NCBI GenBank assembly: GCA_003116975.1
Contig: BGKB01000512.1
Location: 95,846-159,845 of the forward strand
Length of the DNA stretch: 64,000 nt
Direction of reading: 5' to 3'
From: Aurantiochytrium sp. KH105
Lineage: Eukaryota; Sar; Bigyra; Thraustochytrida; Thraustochytriidae
This document shows, one piece after another, positions 50,323 to 60,442 of the stretch. Within the stretch, counting starts at the first letter, position 1, and every line of letters begins with the position of its first letter. A model generated the notes under the pieces. That model saw only the letters and a program-made list of their open reading frames with translations, was not told the origin of the DNA and did no database searches. Both the position numbers and the translations under genes were made by a program.

Positions 50323-51708
50323 TCAGTTTTGCGGCGCAGTTTCAGGGGGGATTGCGGGAAAAAGACCCTGGCGCATCATCTGCTTGCCAAGGCTCTCGAG
50401 GTGCACGGCGTAGGCAGTGACGCGCTCGCCAATGGAGGGGCCCAAGGATCCATCGGCGCAAAGATACCTATCGATGCTCTCGTCGCAGGGCACCGAAAAG
50501 ATGGAAGTGCAAAGCGTGCCGTCCTTGATGTCGGGCTGCGGCCGAACAATTTGGCCGAGCAGAAAAGAGCGGTCGCTGGAATTATCTTCGACAATGTTCG
50601 TGGGTGCGGTGATGCTGCAGCCCAGAAAAGCCTCTACCTTTTCAGTGTAGCGGGGATTAGGTCCATCAAAGCAAGGTTCCAACATGACCCTTGCCTCGGA
50701 AAAGAGACGCGTGTCTGTGGTTCCAAGCTCCTCGTCGTCGAAAGCAATAAGTTTGATGCCCGGATGCGAGACTTGCGGCGTAATGTCGCGAATTTTGCCT
50801 GTGGAGCGCTGAATATCGTGCTCGACACGGTCAAGAAAGTCCGGGTCAGAGAGCGAGCCCCAGATGACCTTGAACATTTCGGCGGCAGACAAGGCGATAA
50901 ACCTGTCTCGCGCGTTCATGTCAAAGCGCAGGGCGATGCGGCGCGCCGAGCTCCGGTCGCAGCCGAGGGGTAGGAGCTGATAGCGAAAGGAGACGTTGTA
51001 GGGCTGTCCGGGAAAGAGATAGTACGGTCTGCCCTCGTGCCAGGTGTGATCGTAGCACCCGTAGCCGATGCCGAGTATTTGGGCCACGGAGGAGTCTTGG
51101 CAGCCGCGCAAGAGCATGATGGTCTCCTCATCCTCTGCTTGGGTTTCTGCCTTTTGCACGCCGCGAACAAGCTGCGAGACAGACGCGCGCATTTTCATGA
51201 CTTGCATACGTAAAAGCTCGTTTTCCATGCGCAAACGCGTGTCTGTGGTGAGGCCCGCGCAGCGGAGGGCCTCGACCTCGCACTGGAGGTCGGCGATTCT
51301 GCTCATGAAGATGCCTCGCTCTTCGACCATGGAGTCTATTTTCTTTTGCAGTTCCTCGCGCTCGATCTTGCGTCGTAGCCGGTGTCTCCTGCAGGCGGCT
51401 GCGTTATCGCCGCCGGGCGCGCGCCGCCGGGCCTTTTTCTCCTGCGACGAGTTCGAGGACACGCGCGAGGGCGCCTTGGTCGGCTCGAGCTTGAGCGGGG
51501 GCTCTCCGGCCTCGGTCCCGCTCGTCTCCGAATGCAGCGGGCTCTCGGCGCACGAGGGCGACCCGTGCGCTGTCCTGCTGCGCTCTGTCTCGAGGACGAG
51601 CCACGGATCGTCCAGCTCCACGTAGCCGGCGCCCTCGAAGCCGGCGTCCTCCTTGTCGCCGTGCTGTGCGCCGGAGTCCATGCCGGCCCAGTTCAAGCTC
51701 GCGCTCAT
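50323..51708 (-). CDS. bZIP transcription factor with an unassigned C-terminal domain
   Basis: This 461-aa nuclear protein has an acidic N-terminus (1-60) and a Ser/Pro-rich linker. The bZIP is at about 95-165; its basic region NAAACRRHRLRRK keeps the invariant Asn-X7-Arg, and a coiled coil follows. The rest (about 200-455) looks like a globular domain. It includes PYYLFPGQPYNVSFRYQLL, a DRFIALSAAEMFKVIWGSL segment and a C-terminal IFSVPCDESIDRY. I do not recognise it; its length and mixed alpha/beta look would suit a START-like or other sensor fold, but that is a guess. The ATG at 51708 (MSASLNW) is the first in the frame; the long Arg/Ala-rich open stretch upstream has no ATG and is taken as 5' UTR. 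Confidence 0.85.
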   Translation of the reverse strand: MSASLNWAGMDSGAQHGDKEDAGFEGAGYVELDDPWLVLETERSRTAHGSPSCAESPLHSETSGTEAGEPPLKLEPTKAPSRVSSNSSQEKKARRRAPGGDNAAACRRHRLRRKIEREELQKKIDSMVEERGIFMSRIADLQCEVEALRCAGLTTDTRLRMENELLRMQVMKMRASVSQLVRGVQKAETQAEDEETIMLLRGCQDSSVAQILGIGYGCYDHTWHEGRPYYLFPGQPYNVSFRYQLLPLGCDRSSARRIALRFDMNARDRFIALSAAEMFKVIWGSLSDPDFLDRVEHDIQRSTGKIRDITPQVSHPGIKLIAFDDEELGTTDTRLFSEARVMLEPCFDGPNPRYTEKVEAFLGCSITAPTNIVEDNSSDRSFLLGQIVRPQPDIKDGTLCTSIFSVPCDESIDRYLCADGSLGPSIGERVTAYAVHLESLGKQMMRQGLFPAIPPETAPQN

Positions 51709-54700
51709 GGTCCTGCCCCGGCCCGCGCAGCCTGCGCTGCCGCCGCGCAACCAGTCGGGTTGCCGCTGCCGCCGCTCCTGCGCCTGCGCGTACGCGTCGA
51801 GAGCGGCGCGAGAGCGCGCGCGCGCGCGCACGAGGGCGAGAGATTGAGAGAGAGATCGGTCGTCGGCGGCGAGATCGATGACCTCAGTTTTCAAACCCAA
51901 ATCAGCTCCGCCCGCCCGCCGCGCCGGGCCCGCGCGCGCTTCCGCCGCGCCTCTCCTCGCTCGCGCACGCCGCGCACGCCGCGCACGCCAGCAAGCAAGC
52001 CAGCAAGCAAGCCAGCAAGCAAGCCGCGCCGCCGGCCTCTCGCCTGCTGCTGCAGCCGCGCTACGGAGTTGCTTCTTTGCCGCGCCTCGCCTTCTTGCCC
52101 TCGCTGCTTTCTCTCCTTTCTCTCCTTCCTCTCCCTCTTTCCTCCTTCTTTCTCTCTCTCCTGTTTTCCCCCTTCCTTTCTCTCCCTCCCTCCCTCCCTC
52201 CCTCCCAAGCTTTGCTCTGCTTCGCCTTGGGGCGCCTCCCCCACAGTGCGCTGGCCGCGCGCGCGACTGTGGCGCCGGCCGGCGCCGCATTGTGTTTTAG
52301 TCCACTTGCCAGCCAGCCGGCACAGTCGGCTTTCGCGCGCCGGCCAGTGGCGGAGGGCCGCAGCGCGGGCCAGTGGAGGGGCTTCGTTCGACCCCCCTTT
52401 GCTGCTTTTCTTTCCTTTCGCCCCGCACCAAGCTCTGCAGCGCGCGGCTTCAGGTAGATACATGGCTACCACAGCCGCCCGCACACGGCTCACGTATGGG
52501 TCGGGACGCCCCGCAGCGGACAAGCGGCGCGCTTCAAGCGACGCCTTCATCGCGGAGGGAAGGCCCGCAGCGAAGCCACGCGCTAGCTTTGCTTTCGCGC
52601 CGGCCGCCCCACACAACCTACCGCCGGCCGCTTCCTTTCGACCCCTCCTCGCGCCGCGTGCGGGTCTCCGCACCTCCCACAGCTGGACGCCGCTGCGGGT
52701 CTGTCCTCGGGTGCCGCGCGCCGTCCCTCCTCCTCTCGTCCCGCGTGCGTCCTTGACGCCGCGCCGCGCGCGGTTCGCTCTCCGGCGAGGACGTCGTCTC
52801 GCTCGCAGTCGCAGTGGCCGCTCACGCGCTCAGCGCGGGCTTCTGCCGCGCTCTCCAGGCCCGCCCCGCGCGCCTGCGCCGGGACACCCCCGGCACCGGC
52901 CAGGGCGCCTCATCTGCCTGCTGCCAGCTGCTTCTCGCGTGTGTCTTGGCCGGAGCTGGCTGTTTACGTCTGTCTCCGTCTGCCTCTGCCAGTGTGTATA
53001 CCGCAGAACAAACTAACTGTAACTAACTAACTCTCGGCTGCCGTTGAACCGGCCGCCCCCGCCCTGTGAGGGAGACACGACTTTCATTCATATGTCCATG
53101 TCGAAAACAAAGGCACGCAAGGAGAAAGACAGACGGAGAAAGAAAGACGGCTTTCTCTCCCGCGCGCTGCTCTGCGATCTCGTCCGTCCGAACCGGCAGC
53201 CTCTGCTGCTGCTGCCAGCCAGCTGCTCCCGCTCGCCCTCGCGCCCACGCGCCCGCCCGTCTGCGCTGGCCACGACAGCCGCTGTCGGCGCGTCGTCCAG
53301 GCACCGCGGCCACACCTCTCGCACGAAGGCGCCGCGGGAAAGAGGGAGCGCGAGGAGGGCCTGGCGGGGAATGGATTCGAGCGAGACACCCACGAAGAAA
53401 CAAATCAGGTGCGCGGACCGGGCGCCGTGCCGCGCTCTCGCGTGCACGGCGGCGCCCTGATGCACGCAGCGCAGCGCAGCAGCAACGCAGCGCAGCGCAG
53501 CGCGGCGCGGCGAGCGAGCGAGCGAGCGGGAGGAGCAGCTGCAGCTGCAGAGGCTCGCACGAAGGGCGAGAGCGGCCGGTGCAGAGAAAGCGTCCCGCGC
53601 GAAACAGCCGGCCCGAGCGCGCTCCGCGATGGTGGTGCGCGTGAAATTCTGTCCGGGACTGACACGCCCGGCGCAGCAGCGTGGCGTCACGTACCGCAGA
53701 CCCCGCGGGCGCCGCGCAGTCTCGTGTCGGCCGCCAGCCAGCAGCCGCCGCCTGCACTGCGGCTGCGCGCTCGGACGCTCGAACGAACGGCCGAGGCAGC
53801 CGCGACGAGCAGCGGCGAGGAGTCCAGGCTCGCGCGCTCGCATCGCGAGCCTGGATCGTCCGTGACGGCACCCCGGGTCAAGCCAAGCCAATCCAGGCCA
53901 AGGAAAGTGACAAGGCAGCCGCGCTCGGGCGTCGTGTCGGCGCAGCCGTAGCTTCACGCATTTGCGCTCGCAAAGCAAGACCGCGCAAGCTGGAGCAAGC
54001 TAGCGCAGCTTCTGGCCGCTTGCTGCTGCTCGCCCTCTGGCTTCGCCCCGGGGGAAGAGAGGAAGGAGCCCGGCCACGCGACCCAGGCTCCGCACGCCGG
54101 TCGCTCGCACCCACCCCCCTCTCCTCGCGCCGCGCCGCCGCCTGATCGGCCGCGACCGACGCGACGCGCAGCTGCAGCGCGAGGCTTCCCGCGCGCGCGT
54201 GCGTGCGTGCGTGCGAGCCTGCGCCCGATCGGTGGTTACGGGGGCCAGGCGGGGCGATGACGTAAAGAAAGGGCGACCGGCCTGGCCTCGCAGGATAGAA
54301 AGAGAAATGGATGGACTGCGCCGGCCCGGCCCGCCCTCTCGTGTGCCGAAGCTGGAGCTGAAGCCGGGGCGGGATGGCGGGCGGGCGGGCGGCGAGGGCG
54401 GGGCGGGACGCAGCTGGCTCGAGCGTCGCGCGGCGAGCTGGGAGAGAGGAAGGGCGCAAAGCGCCAAGGCGGTGAGGCACGCCCGGCTCGGACAATTCGA
54501 ATCGAAGAAAAGATGCGGCGGCTTCAGCGATGCGATGCGATGCGATGCGATGCGAGCGAGGAGGGGGTGTAGGAGGCTGCGGGGAAGTGTAGGGAATGCG
54601 GGGGCGGAACCGAGTGATCGAGAGCAGTCCAGGCTTCTGGAAGAGGAGAAACCTCACAGGAGGCGCGACACGGCGGGACAGACGCGGTTCCGGTGCGCGA

Positions 54701-56914
54701 AGGGGCGACAATCGCAACGAACCGCCGCCGCTGCTCACGTTATTAGGGCAACGAGTATGCTGCCGCGGGTGCAGTTGCAAATGGTTGCGGAAAAAGACAC
54801 TGGCCGCCTCGGGTTCGCAACTGCCACCCGTGTCGAGAGGACGAGGAATGCGCGTGCGTGGACGGAGCGGAGAAGCTGGAGTCTCAGGTTGCTGCTGCTG
54901 TTGATTGACGCCAACGTAAAGATGCATATCGTTATGTCAGCAGTAAGCAAGCATCGACCAACCATCATCACCCTCCCGTAAAGCTTCCATCACGTCGTGA
55001 GCATACGGCCACCCACTATGGTCAGCAATGCCCGAGGAACACGGATGAGAATCTCGACCGGGTGTCGAGTATTGGCAGGCATCTGCACCGGCCAGATGTA
55101 AGGCGAAGACCTGGTGGAAGGTCGTACGGATGAAGTCCGCGACACACCGCAGCGGATCCGAGGTATACATCCAAGGTGATTGAAGCTTGCGTGTTGTAGT
55201 ATCATTTCCAGCATGAGAAAATGTTGAGAATCATGTAAGCGCTTTCTTTAAGCTTCTCGCTTATCCTACGCCACGAAGCAGAAGCAACAGCCGCGAGCAG
55301 AGGCAGATGCCGCGTCAACAACAATCTAAATAATTTCTTCTTTCCCAGCACTCTAGAAACACATTTCCCGATCTCTTTTGTGGGCAAACTGGTCCTTTCT
55401 CGTGTCAACGCGCGTCTTTGACGGTAAGTCCTTCATGTCACAGCTGCGTAGCTGGAACAGAACTGATAATACGTCAGGCACCCCCCAGCCTTAGGTTTGA
55501 ATGAAGTTATAGACATCTTGCTGGACTGCCGGACAATGGCAAAGCGCACAGGAATCAAAAGAACGTGCGAAACGACGCCTCGTCCAACAAAGCTTGATGA
55601 CGCAAAGCCAGTTTGAAAGAAATGACAACAAAGATGATTCGTTTAAAGGAGAAAAAATTCCCTCCAAACGTAGCGCGATGTGGAGGAAGAAGTTGGTATC
55701 TCGCGCGGCTGCTCGGAGACGATGGTTGTTTGCTTTCAACGGAGTCGAACGGTTAGAAATAGCCCGCTTGCAAATGACAATCCGACGGCGTGGTCGGCTC
55801 GGAACCTTGTTCTGGGTTCGAGTGATCCGGGTCTGCTGGCGAACGAATCCGCGTGGACGTGGCTTCGTGCAGCGTGAGACTATATCTCATGCTGTGAATA
55901 GCATGGTAAAAATGAAATGCTTGGGCCATCAAAGTGCGCCCTGTATGACCGTATTACAGTACATCATGTGACCTTATTCTCGCTTGTCACTTGCTGTCAT
56001 TCATGTGATGCGCTGACAAAATGTCATAACAAAGAGGCCGACACAAGCTGGCGCGTTGGGCGCAACACCAACACAGCTTGTCTATATCTCTAGCGTATAT
56101 CATTGGGTCTAAAATAGCACGAGACTTGATGTCCAAGCTCAGGAGAAGCAACGTGGCGAGGCTTGAATCCTCAAATAGATTTTAGCAGGACAACCGAACC
56201 AAATAATCACCATTCGAGTTGCAAAAAGCGAAGCCTGGCCCTGAGAACTTCAGGCATGCATGCAATTGCGCTCTGCTCTAAAAGGCAGTATATTTGATAG
56301 TGCTCGTCATCAGAACCTGAGCGGAAGGATGAGGCGAAAGCCATCTTTCCGTGCAATCCGAACAGAGACCGAGCCGCTCCTTTGGGACATTCAGTGAAGG
56401 CGTGGGCATCGTAGGCGTTGAAAGCGGCCACCGTTGCCAATCAAGAGAATGTCTTGTTCTTGGCATATACACAAGGTTCAATATACTTCGGCAAAGTTTC
56501 CCTATGTGAAGAACGACTCCAATTGTGGCGACACAGGCTTCATTATTCTCTGAAACAAAAGCGTACTTCAAGTCGTGGGGTCTCCAGCCCCGCAGGGTAT
56601 TTTCTCAAGAAAAGGAGCTGATCAGAAGAGGACTCGTCATGGGACATTCAACTTGACATTCCTTCGCACGAGGCTGAGTCGGAACTTCGAAGCTGAAGTG
56701 AATGTTGAACATGAATTTGAACTAGATTTTGGGATGCAGATGAAGGTGGAATCTAACTTCATTTTCAGCTTTCTTGGTGGTTGAAAACATTGGTAATCTT
56801 CTCGAGCTCATCCATGCAGCTGATGCATGCGATAAATCATAACTCGAATTCCGGATGGGTGTCTCAGGCACCGGCAAAAATGGTTGACTTTGGCGTTCGC
56901 TCCGGCCTCAATCT
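51709..56914. other. 5.2-kb gene-poor region
   Basis: No gene can be supported. Visible are CAAGC/CAGC repeats near 51990-52025, a CTCC-rich tract near 52090-52205 and a GATGC run near 54530-54555. The left half is G/C-rich with overlapping low-complexity open frames. The right half (55-56.9 kb) is less G/C-rich. A 77-codon open frame on the minus strand (56440-56207) has G/C-ending codons and could be a coding remnant, but no start or splice context supports it. Confidence 0.4.
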
Positions 56915-57075
56915 TGCCGGCGGATGAAGACAGCGGCAAACACGAAGACGGCCATAAACGCACCACTCACAGGACCTACGAGAAGCGCCAGCGGCGAAGT
57001 CACCACTCGTCATCACTTTGGTGGCACTCGTTCATCACTGTCGGCTCGGTCGCAGGGGGACCGCGGTGGGGACTG
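56915..57075 (-). pseudogene. Decayed second copy of the LRR gene's stalk and membrane exon
   Basis: On the minus strand this segment repeats, with changes, the part of the LRR gene that encodes the Pro/Thr stalk and the membrane span. The order ACGCAGTCCCC, CCGAGCCGACAG, GCTGGCGCTT, GGCCGTCT and TTTGCCGCTGTC is shared with about 57150-57290. It can be read as GAFMAVFVFAAVFIRR, matching GAFVAVSVFAAVVNRR of the gene. A frame change separates it from the upstream frame, and the LRR gene's stop codon (57035-57037) falls inside the duplicated stalk. Confidence 0.65.
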
Positions 57076-60000
57076 CGTCTGGTGCGTTAGGGCCTTCGTA
57101 GGGGCCTGCGTAGGGTAATGCGTTGGCCTCGGTCGTGGCCGCGCGACGGCGGCGACGGTTGACGACAGCGGCAAAGACGGAGACGGCCACAAACGCGCCA
57201 GCCAAAAGACCCACAATAAGCGCCAGCAGCGTAGCCGACGACTCGCCATTGTTAATCGCTGTCGGCTCGGCCGTAGGGGACTGCGTGGTTGGGAACTGCG
57301 TAGTTGGTGTAGTAGGGGACTGCGTGGGGGACGGCGTTGAACACGCGTTAAATTCCCCTGTTCCTTCATACGGTCGATTTGTCCCCGTGAGGGAGGCAGG
57401 AAGAACTGGCTGTGGCCCGCAGAGAGGGACGTTATCAATATTCCTGCGCATTGAAATCATGTGAGCTTTCTTGCACCGCAAATATCTCGCGAAGAACTTA
57501 CAAGTAGGTCAGATTTGTCATGTTAGTGATCGCTTGAGGAAGCTCCGTAAGATCTGTATTTGCGATCTCCCTGTACGATTGATTGTAACAGTGAGTACGA
57601 TTAAACTCTGACTCTAACGAGCGAATGTGTTGAACGTACAGACTTCCGAGCTTTGTGAGCTCGGAAAGGTTTCAGGAAGGGAGGTGAGAGGATTGTAAGA
57701 CACGTCTCTATAACATAAAACGAAGTATTAGTTCCTTTTCAGCGATTCGTTCGTATTATCGATTACTTCGTCGCCGTCTCGATGACATCATCTAACTTAC
57801 AGGTAAAGAAGTTCGGAAAGTCCCAAAATACTCTCGGGGAGGGACGGGAGCTGGTTTGCGTAAGAAGATCTGTTTATGCTCGTGTTCATGTGTGAGGGTC
57901 ATCTTCCTAATTTCCTGGAACGATTAGCTTCGGCCACTTTTACGTACAAGGCAGTCAGCTTGGTCAAAGCCCCAATCGAAGAGGGCAATTCCGTGAGCTT
58001 GTTGAAGAAGACACCTCTGTAATTAGGTGATTTTTGAAAGACAAATGTTAGTGACAACTCAGTTTCTGTCTCCGACGACCATTTGGTGACATCATCTGAC
58101 TTACAGGTACTTAAGTTCGGAAAGTCCCGAAATGCTCTCGGGGAGGGACGTGAGCGGGTTGCTGTCAGAAGCTCTGTTTATACTCGCGTTCAAGTGTGAG
58201 AGTCGTCTTTCTAATTTTCTGAGATTCGGCCACTTTCACGTACAAGTGAATCAGATTGGTCAAAGCCCCAATCGAAGAGGGCAATTCAGTAAGCTCGTTA
58301 CTGCCTACATTTCTGCAATGAGGTGGTTTTCAAAAGGCGAATGTTAGCGGAAACTCATTTTTTGTCTCGACAACTATCTGATGACAACATCTGACTTACA
58401 GTGTGATAAGCTCGGAAAGTCCCGAAATGCTCTCGGGGAGGGACGTGAGCTGGTTTCCGTAAGAAGATCTGTTTATGCTCGCGTTCATGTGTGAGGGTCA
58501 TCTTTCTAATTTCCTGGAACTTTTTGCTTCGGCCATTTTCACGTACAAGGCAGTCAGCTTGGTCAAAGCCCCAATCGAAGAGGGCAATTCGGTGAGCTCG
58601 TTGTTGCCTATATTTCTGCAATGAGGTGATTTTCGAAAGGCGAATGTTAGTGGGAACTCATTTCCTGTCTCGTCAACCATTTGATGACATCATCTGACTT
58701 ACAGGTAAAGAAGTTCGGAAAGTCCCGAAATGCTCTCGGTGAGGGACGTGAGCTGGTTGTTGTAAGAAGATCTGTTTATGCTCGCGTTCATGTGTGAGGG
58801 TCATCTTTCTTTCAATTAAATTAATTAAAGGCCTGGGAACCGATCAGCTTCAGCCACTATATAGTCGATTACTTCCTCGCCGTCTTGATGACATCATCTG
58901 ACTTACAGGTACTTAAGTTCGGAAAGTCCCGAAATGCTCTCGGGGAGGGACGTGAGCTGGTTGTTGAAAGAAGATCTGTTTATGCTCGCGTTCATGGGTG
59001 AGGGTCATCTTTCTAATTTCCTGGAACTTTTTGCTTCGGCCACTTTCACGTACAAGGCAGTCAGCTTGGTCAAAGCCCCAATTGAAGAGGGCAATTCCGT
59101 TAGCTTGTTGTAGACGACATCTCTGTAATTAGGTGATTTCCGAAAGACGAGTATTAGTGACAACTCATTTTCTGTCTCCGACGCTCATTTGATGACATCA
59201 TCTGACTTACAGGTACTTAAGTTCGGAAAGTCCCGAAATGCTCTCGGGGAGGGACGTGAGCTGGTTGTTGAAAGAAGATCTGTTTATGCTCGCGTTCATG
59301 TGTGAGGTTCATCTTTCTAATTTCCTGGAACGATTTGCTTCGGCCACTTTCACGTACAAGGCAGTCAGCTTGGTCAAAGCCCCAATCGAAGAAGGCAATT
59401 CCGTGAGCTTGTTGTAGTCGACATCTCTGCAATGAGGTGATTTTTGAAAGACAAATGTTAGTGACAACCCATTTTCTGTCTCCGACGACCATTTGATGAC
59501 ATCATCTGACTTACAGGTACCTAAGTTCGGAAAGTCCCGAAATGCTCTCGGGGAGGGACGTGAGCTGGTTGCTGGAAGAAGCTCTGTTTATGCTCGCGTT
59601 CATGTGTGAGGGTCATCTTTCTAATTTCCTGGAACGATTAGCTTCGGCCACTTTCACGTACAAGGCAGTCAGCTTGGTCAAAGCCCCAATCGAAGAGGGC
59701 AAATCGGTGAGCTCGTTGCTGCGTAGATTTCTGCAATTAGATGATTTTTGAAAGACGAGTATTAGTGACAGCTCATTTTCTGGCTCGACAATCATTTGAT
59801 GACAACATCTGACTTACAGTGAGGTAATCTCGGAAAGTCCCGAAATGCTCTCGGGGAGGGACGTGAGGTGGTTGCTGTAAGGAAATCTGTGTTTGCTCGC
59901 GTTCATGTGTGAGGATAATTCTTCTAATTTCCTACGAGAACGATTAGCTTCGGCCTCTTTCACGTACAAGTAAGTCAGCTTGGTCAGAGCCCCAATCGAC

Positions 60001-60442
60001 GAGGGCAACTCTGTGAGCTTATTTACGGGAAGACTTCTGCATTTAGGTGATTTTCGAAACGAGAATGTTAGTGGCAACTCGCCATATTGATGAATGTGAT
60101 GCACGTACAGATAAATCAGATTTGTCAGCTGGCCAACAGATTCAGAGATAGCCGTCAGTCCATTGTTTTCCAGAGAGCTACGATTATAGACGGATTGGTC
60201 AGTATACTTCGCCAACACTCTGCAACGATGAAAACTTACAGGTGCGTGAGCGAGGTCAAGGAGGAAAGGGCGGGCACGAAAACGTCAGTGTTGCGGTCCT
60301 CGCCTTCGGCAATAACTTCGGCGCAGTAAGCATAAGTCGATGAGCCGTTACAAGGGGAAGGGTTGCAGCTGCAACTTGCGCCATTCGCCAAGGGTGAGGC
60401 ACAAAGAAGGACGACCAGGAGCAGTAGATGCCGGAGCATCAT
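57035..60442 (-). CDS. Leucine-rich-repeat membrane protein built from 69-bp exon cassettes
   Basis: Exons in transcript order: 60442-60240; 60177-60109; 60036-59968; 59886-59818; 59730-59662; 59583-59515; 59426-59358; 59279-59211; 59122-59054; 58975-58907; 58771-58703; 58615-58547; 58468-58400; 58312-58244; 58173-58105; 58016-57948; 57869-57801; optional 57707-57640; 57570-57502; 57443-57035. Exon 1 gives a signal peptide (about 1-21) and a Cys-rich cap. Each 69-bp exon encodes one 23-residue LRR such as NELTELPSSIGALTKLTAL. The last exon gives a Cys-containing end (VPLCGPQ), a Pro/Thr stalk, one membrane span (LLALIVGLLAGAFVAVSVFA) and an RRRRR-containing tail. Every intron is 58-135 bp and phase 2, with GTAAGT or GTACGT donors. 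Leaving out the 68-bp exon gives 594 aa. The protein probably displays a recognition surface outside the cell; ligand and role are unknown. Confidence 0.85.
57640..57707 (-). other. Frame-breaking 68-bp LRR exon
   Basis: It has an acceptor (TATAG) and donor (GTACGT) like its neighbours and encodes NPLTSLPET, but it is 68 bp, not 69. If included, the frame shifts and a TGA is met within the next exon after 17 more codons. The product would be about 475 aa with no membrane span. If skipped, the frame is kept. It may be a broken cassette or a splice switch. Confidence 0.6.
57801..60036 (-). repeat. Tandem array of two alternating LRR exon cassettes with their introns
   Basis: Two cassette types alternate. 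Type A reads ELPSSIGALTKLTAL and type B reads SLPESISGLSELxYL. A-to-B introns are 70-81 bp (mostly 78) and B-to-A introns mostly 87-88 bp, so the unit is about 304 bp. Introns as well as exons are near-identical between units, which points to recent tandem duplication. There are seven A and eight B cassettes here. One A cassette is missing between 58771 and 58907, where the intron is 135 bp. Confidence 0.88.

Noticed and set aside
51382..53016. 544-codon plus-strand open frame
   Set aside because: Overlaps the bZIP start on the other strand and then runs through G/C-rich low-complexity DNA.
53878..54927. 349-codon minus-strand open frame
   Set aside because: Arg/Ala/Pro-rich low complexity, several overlapping open frames on both strands, no domain.
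55735..55800. GGAGTCGAACGG resembling a tRNA B box (minus strand)
   Set aside because: The T-stem does not pair and no A box or acceptor stem is present.
57123..57464. 113-codon plus-strand open frame over the LRR gene's last exon
   Set aside because: Antisense to the stalk and membrane-span coding sequence, which has a clear protein logic.
57801..60036. CRISPR-like array (regular repeats of similar length)
   Set aside because: The repeats encode LRRs, have splice sites at both ends and are 69 bp with conserved introns; the host is a eukaryote.
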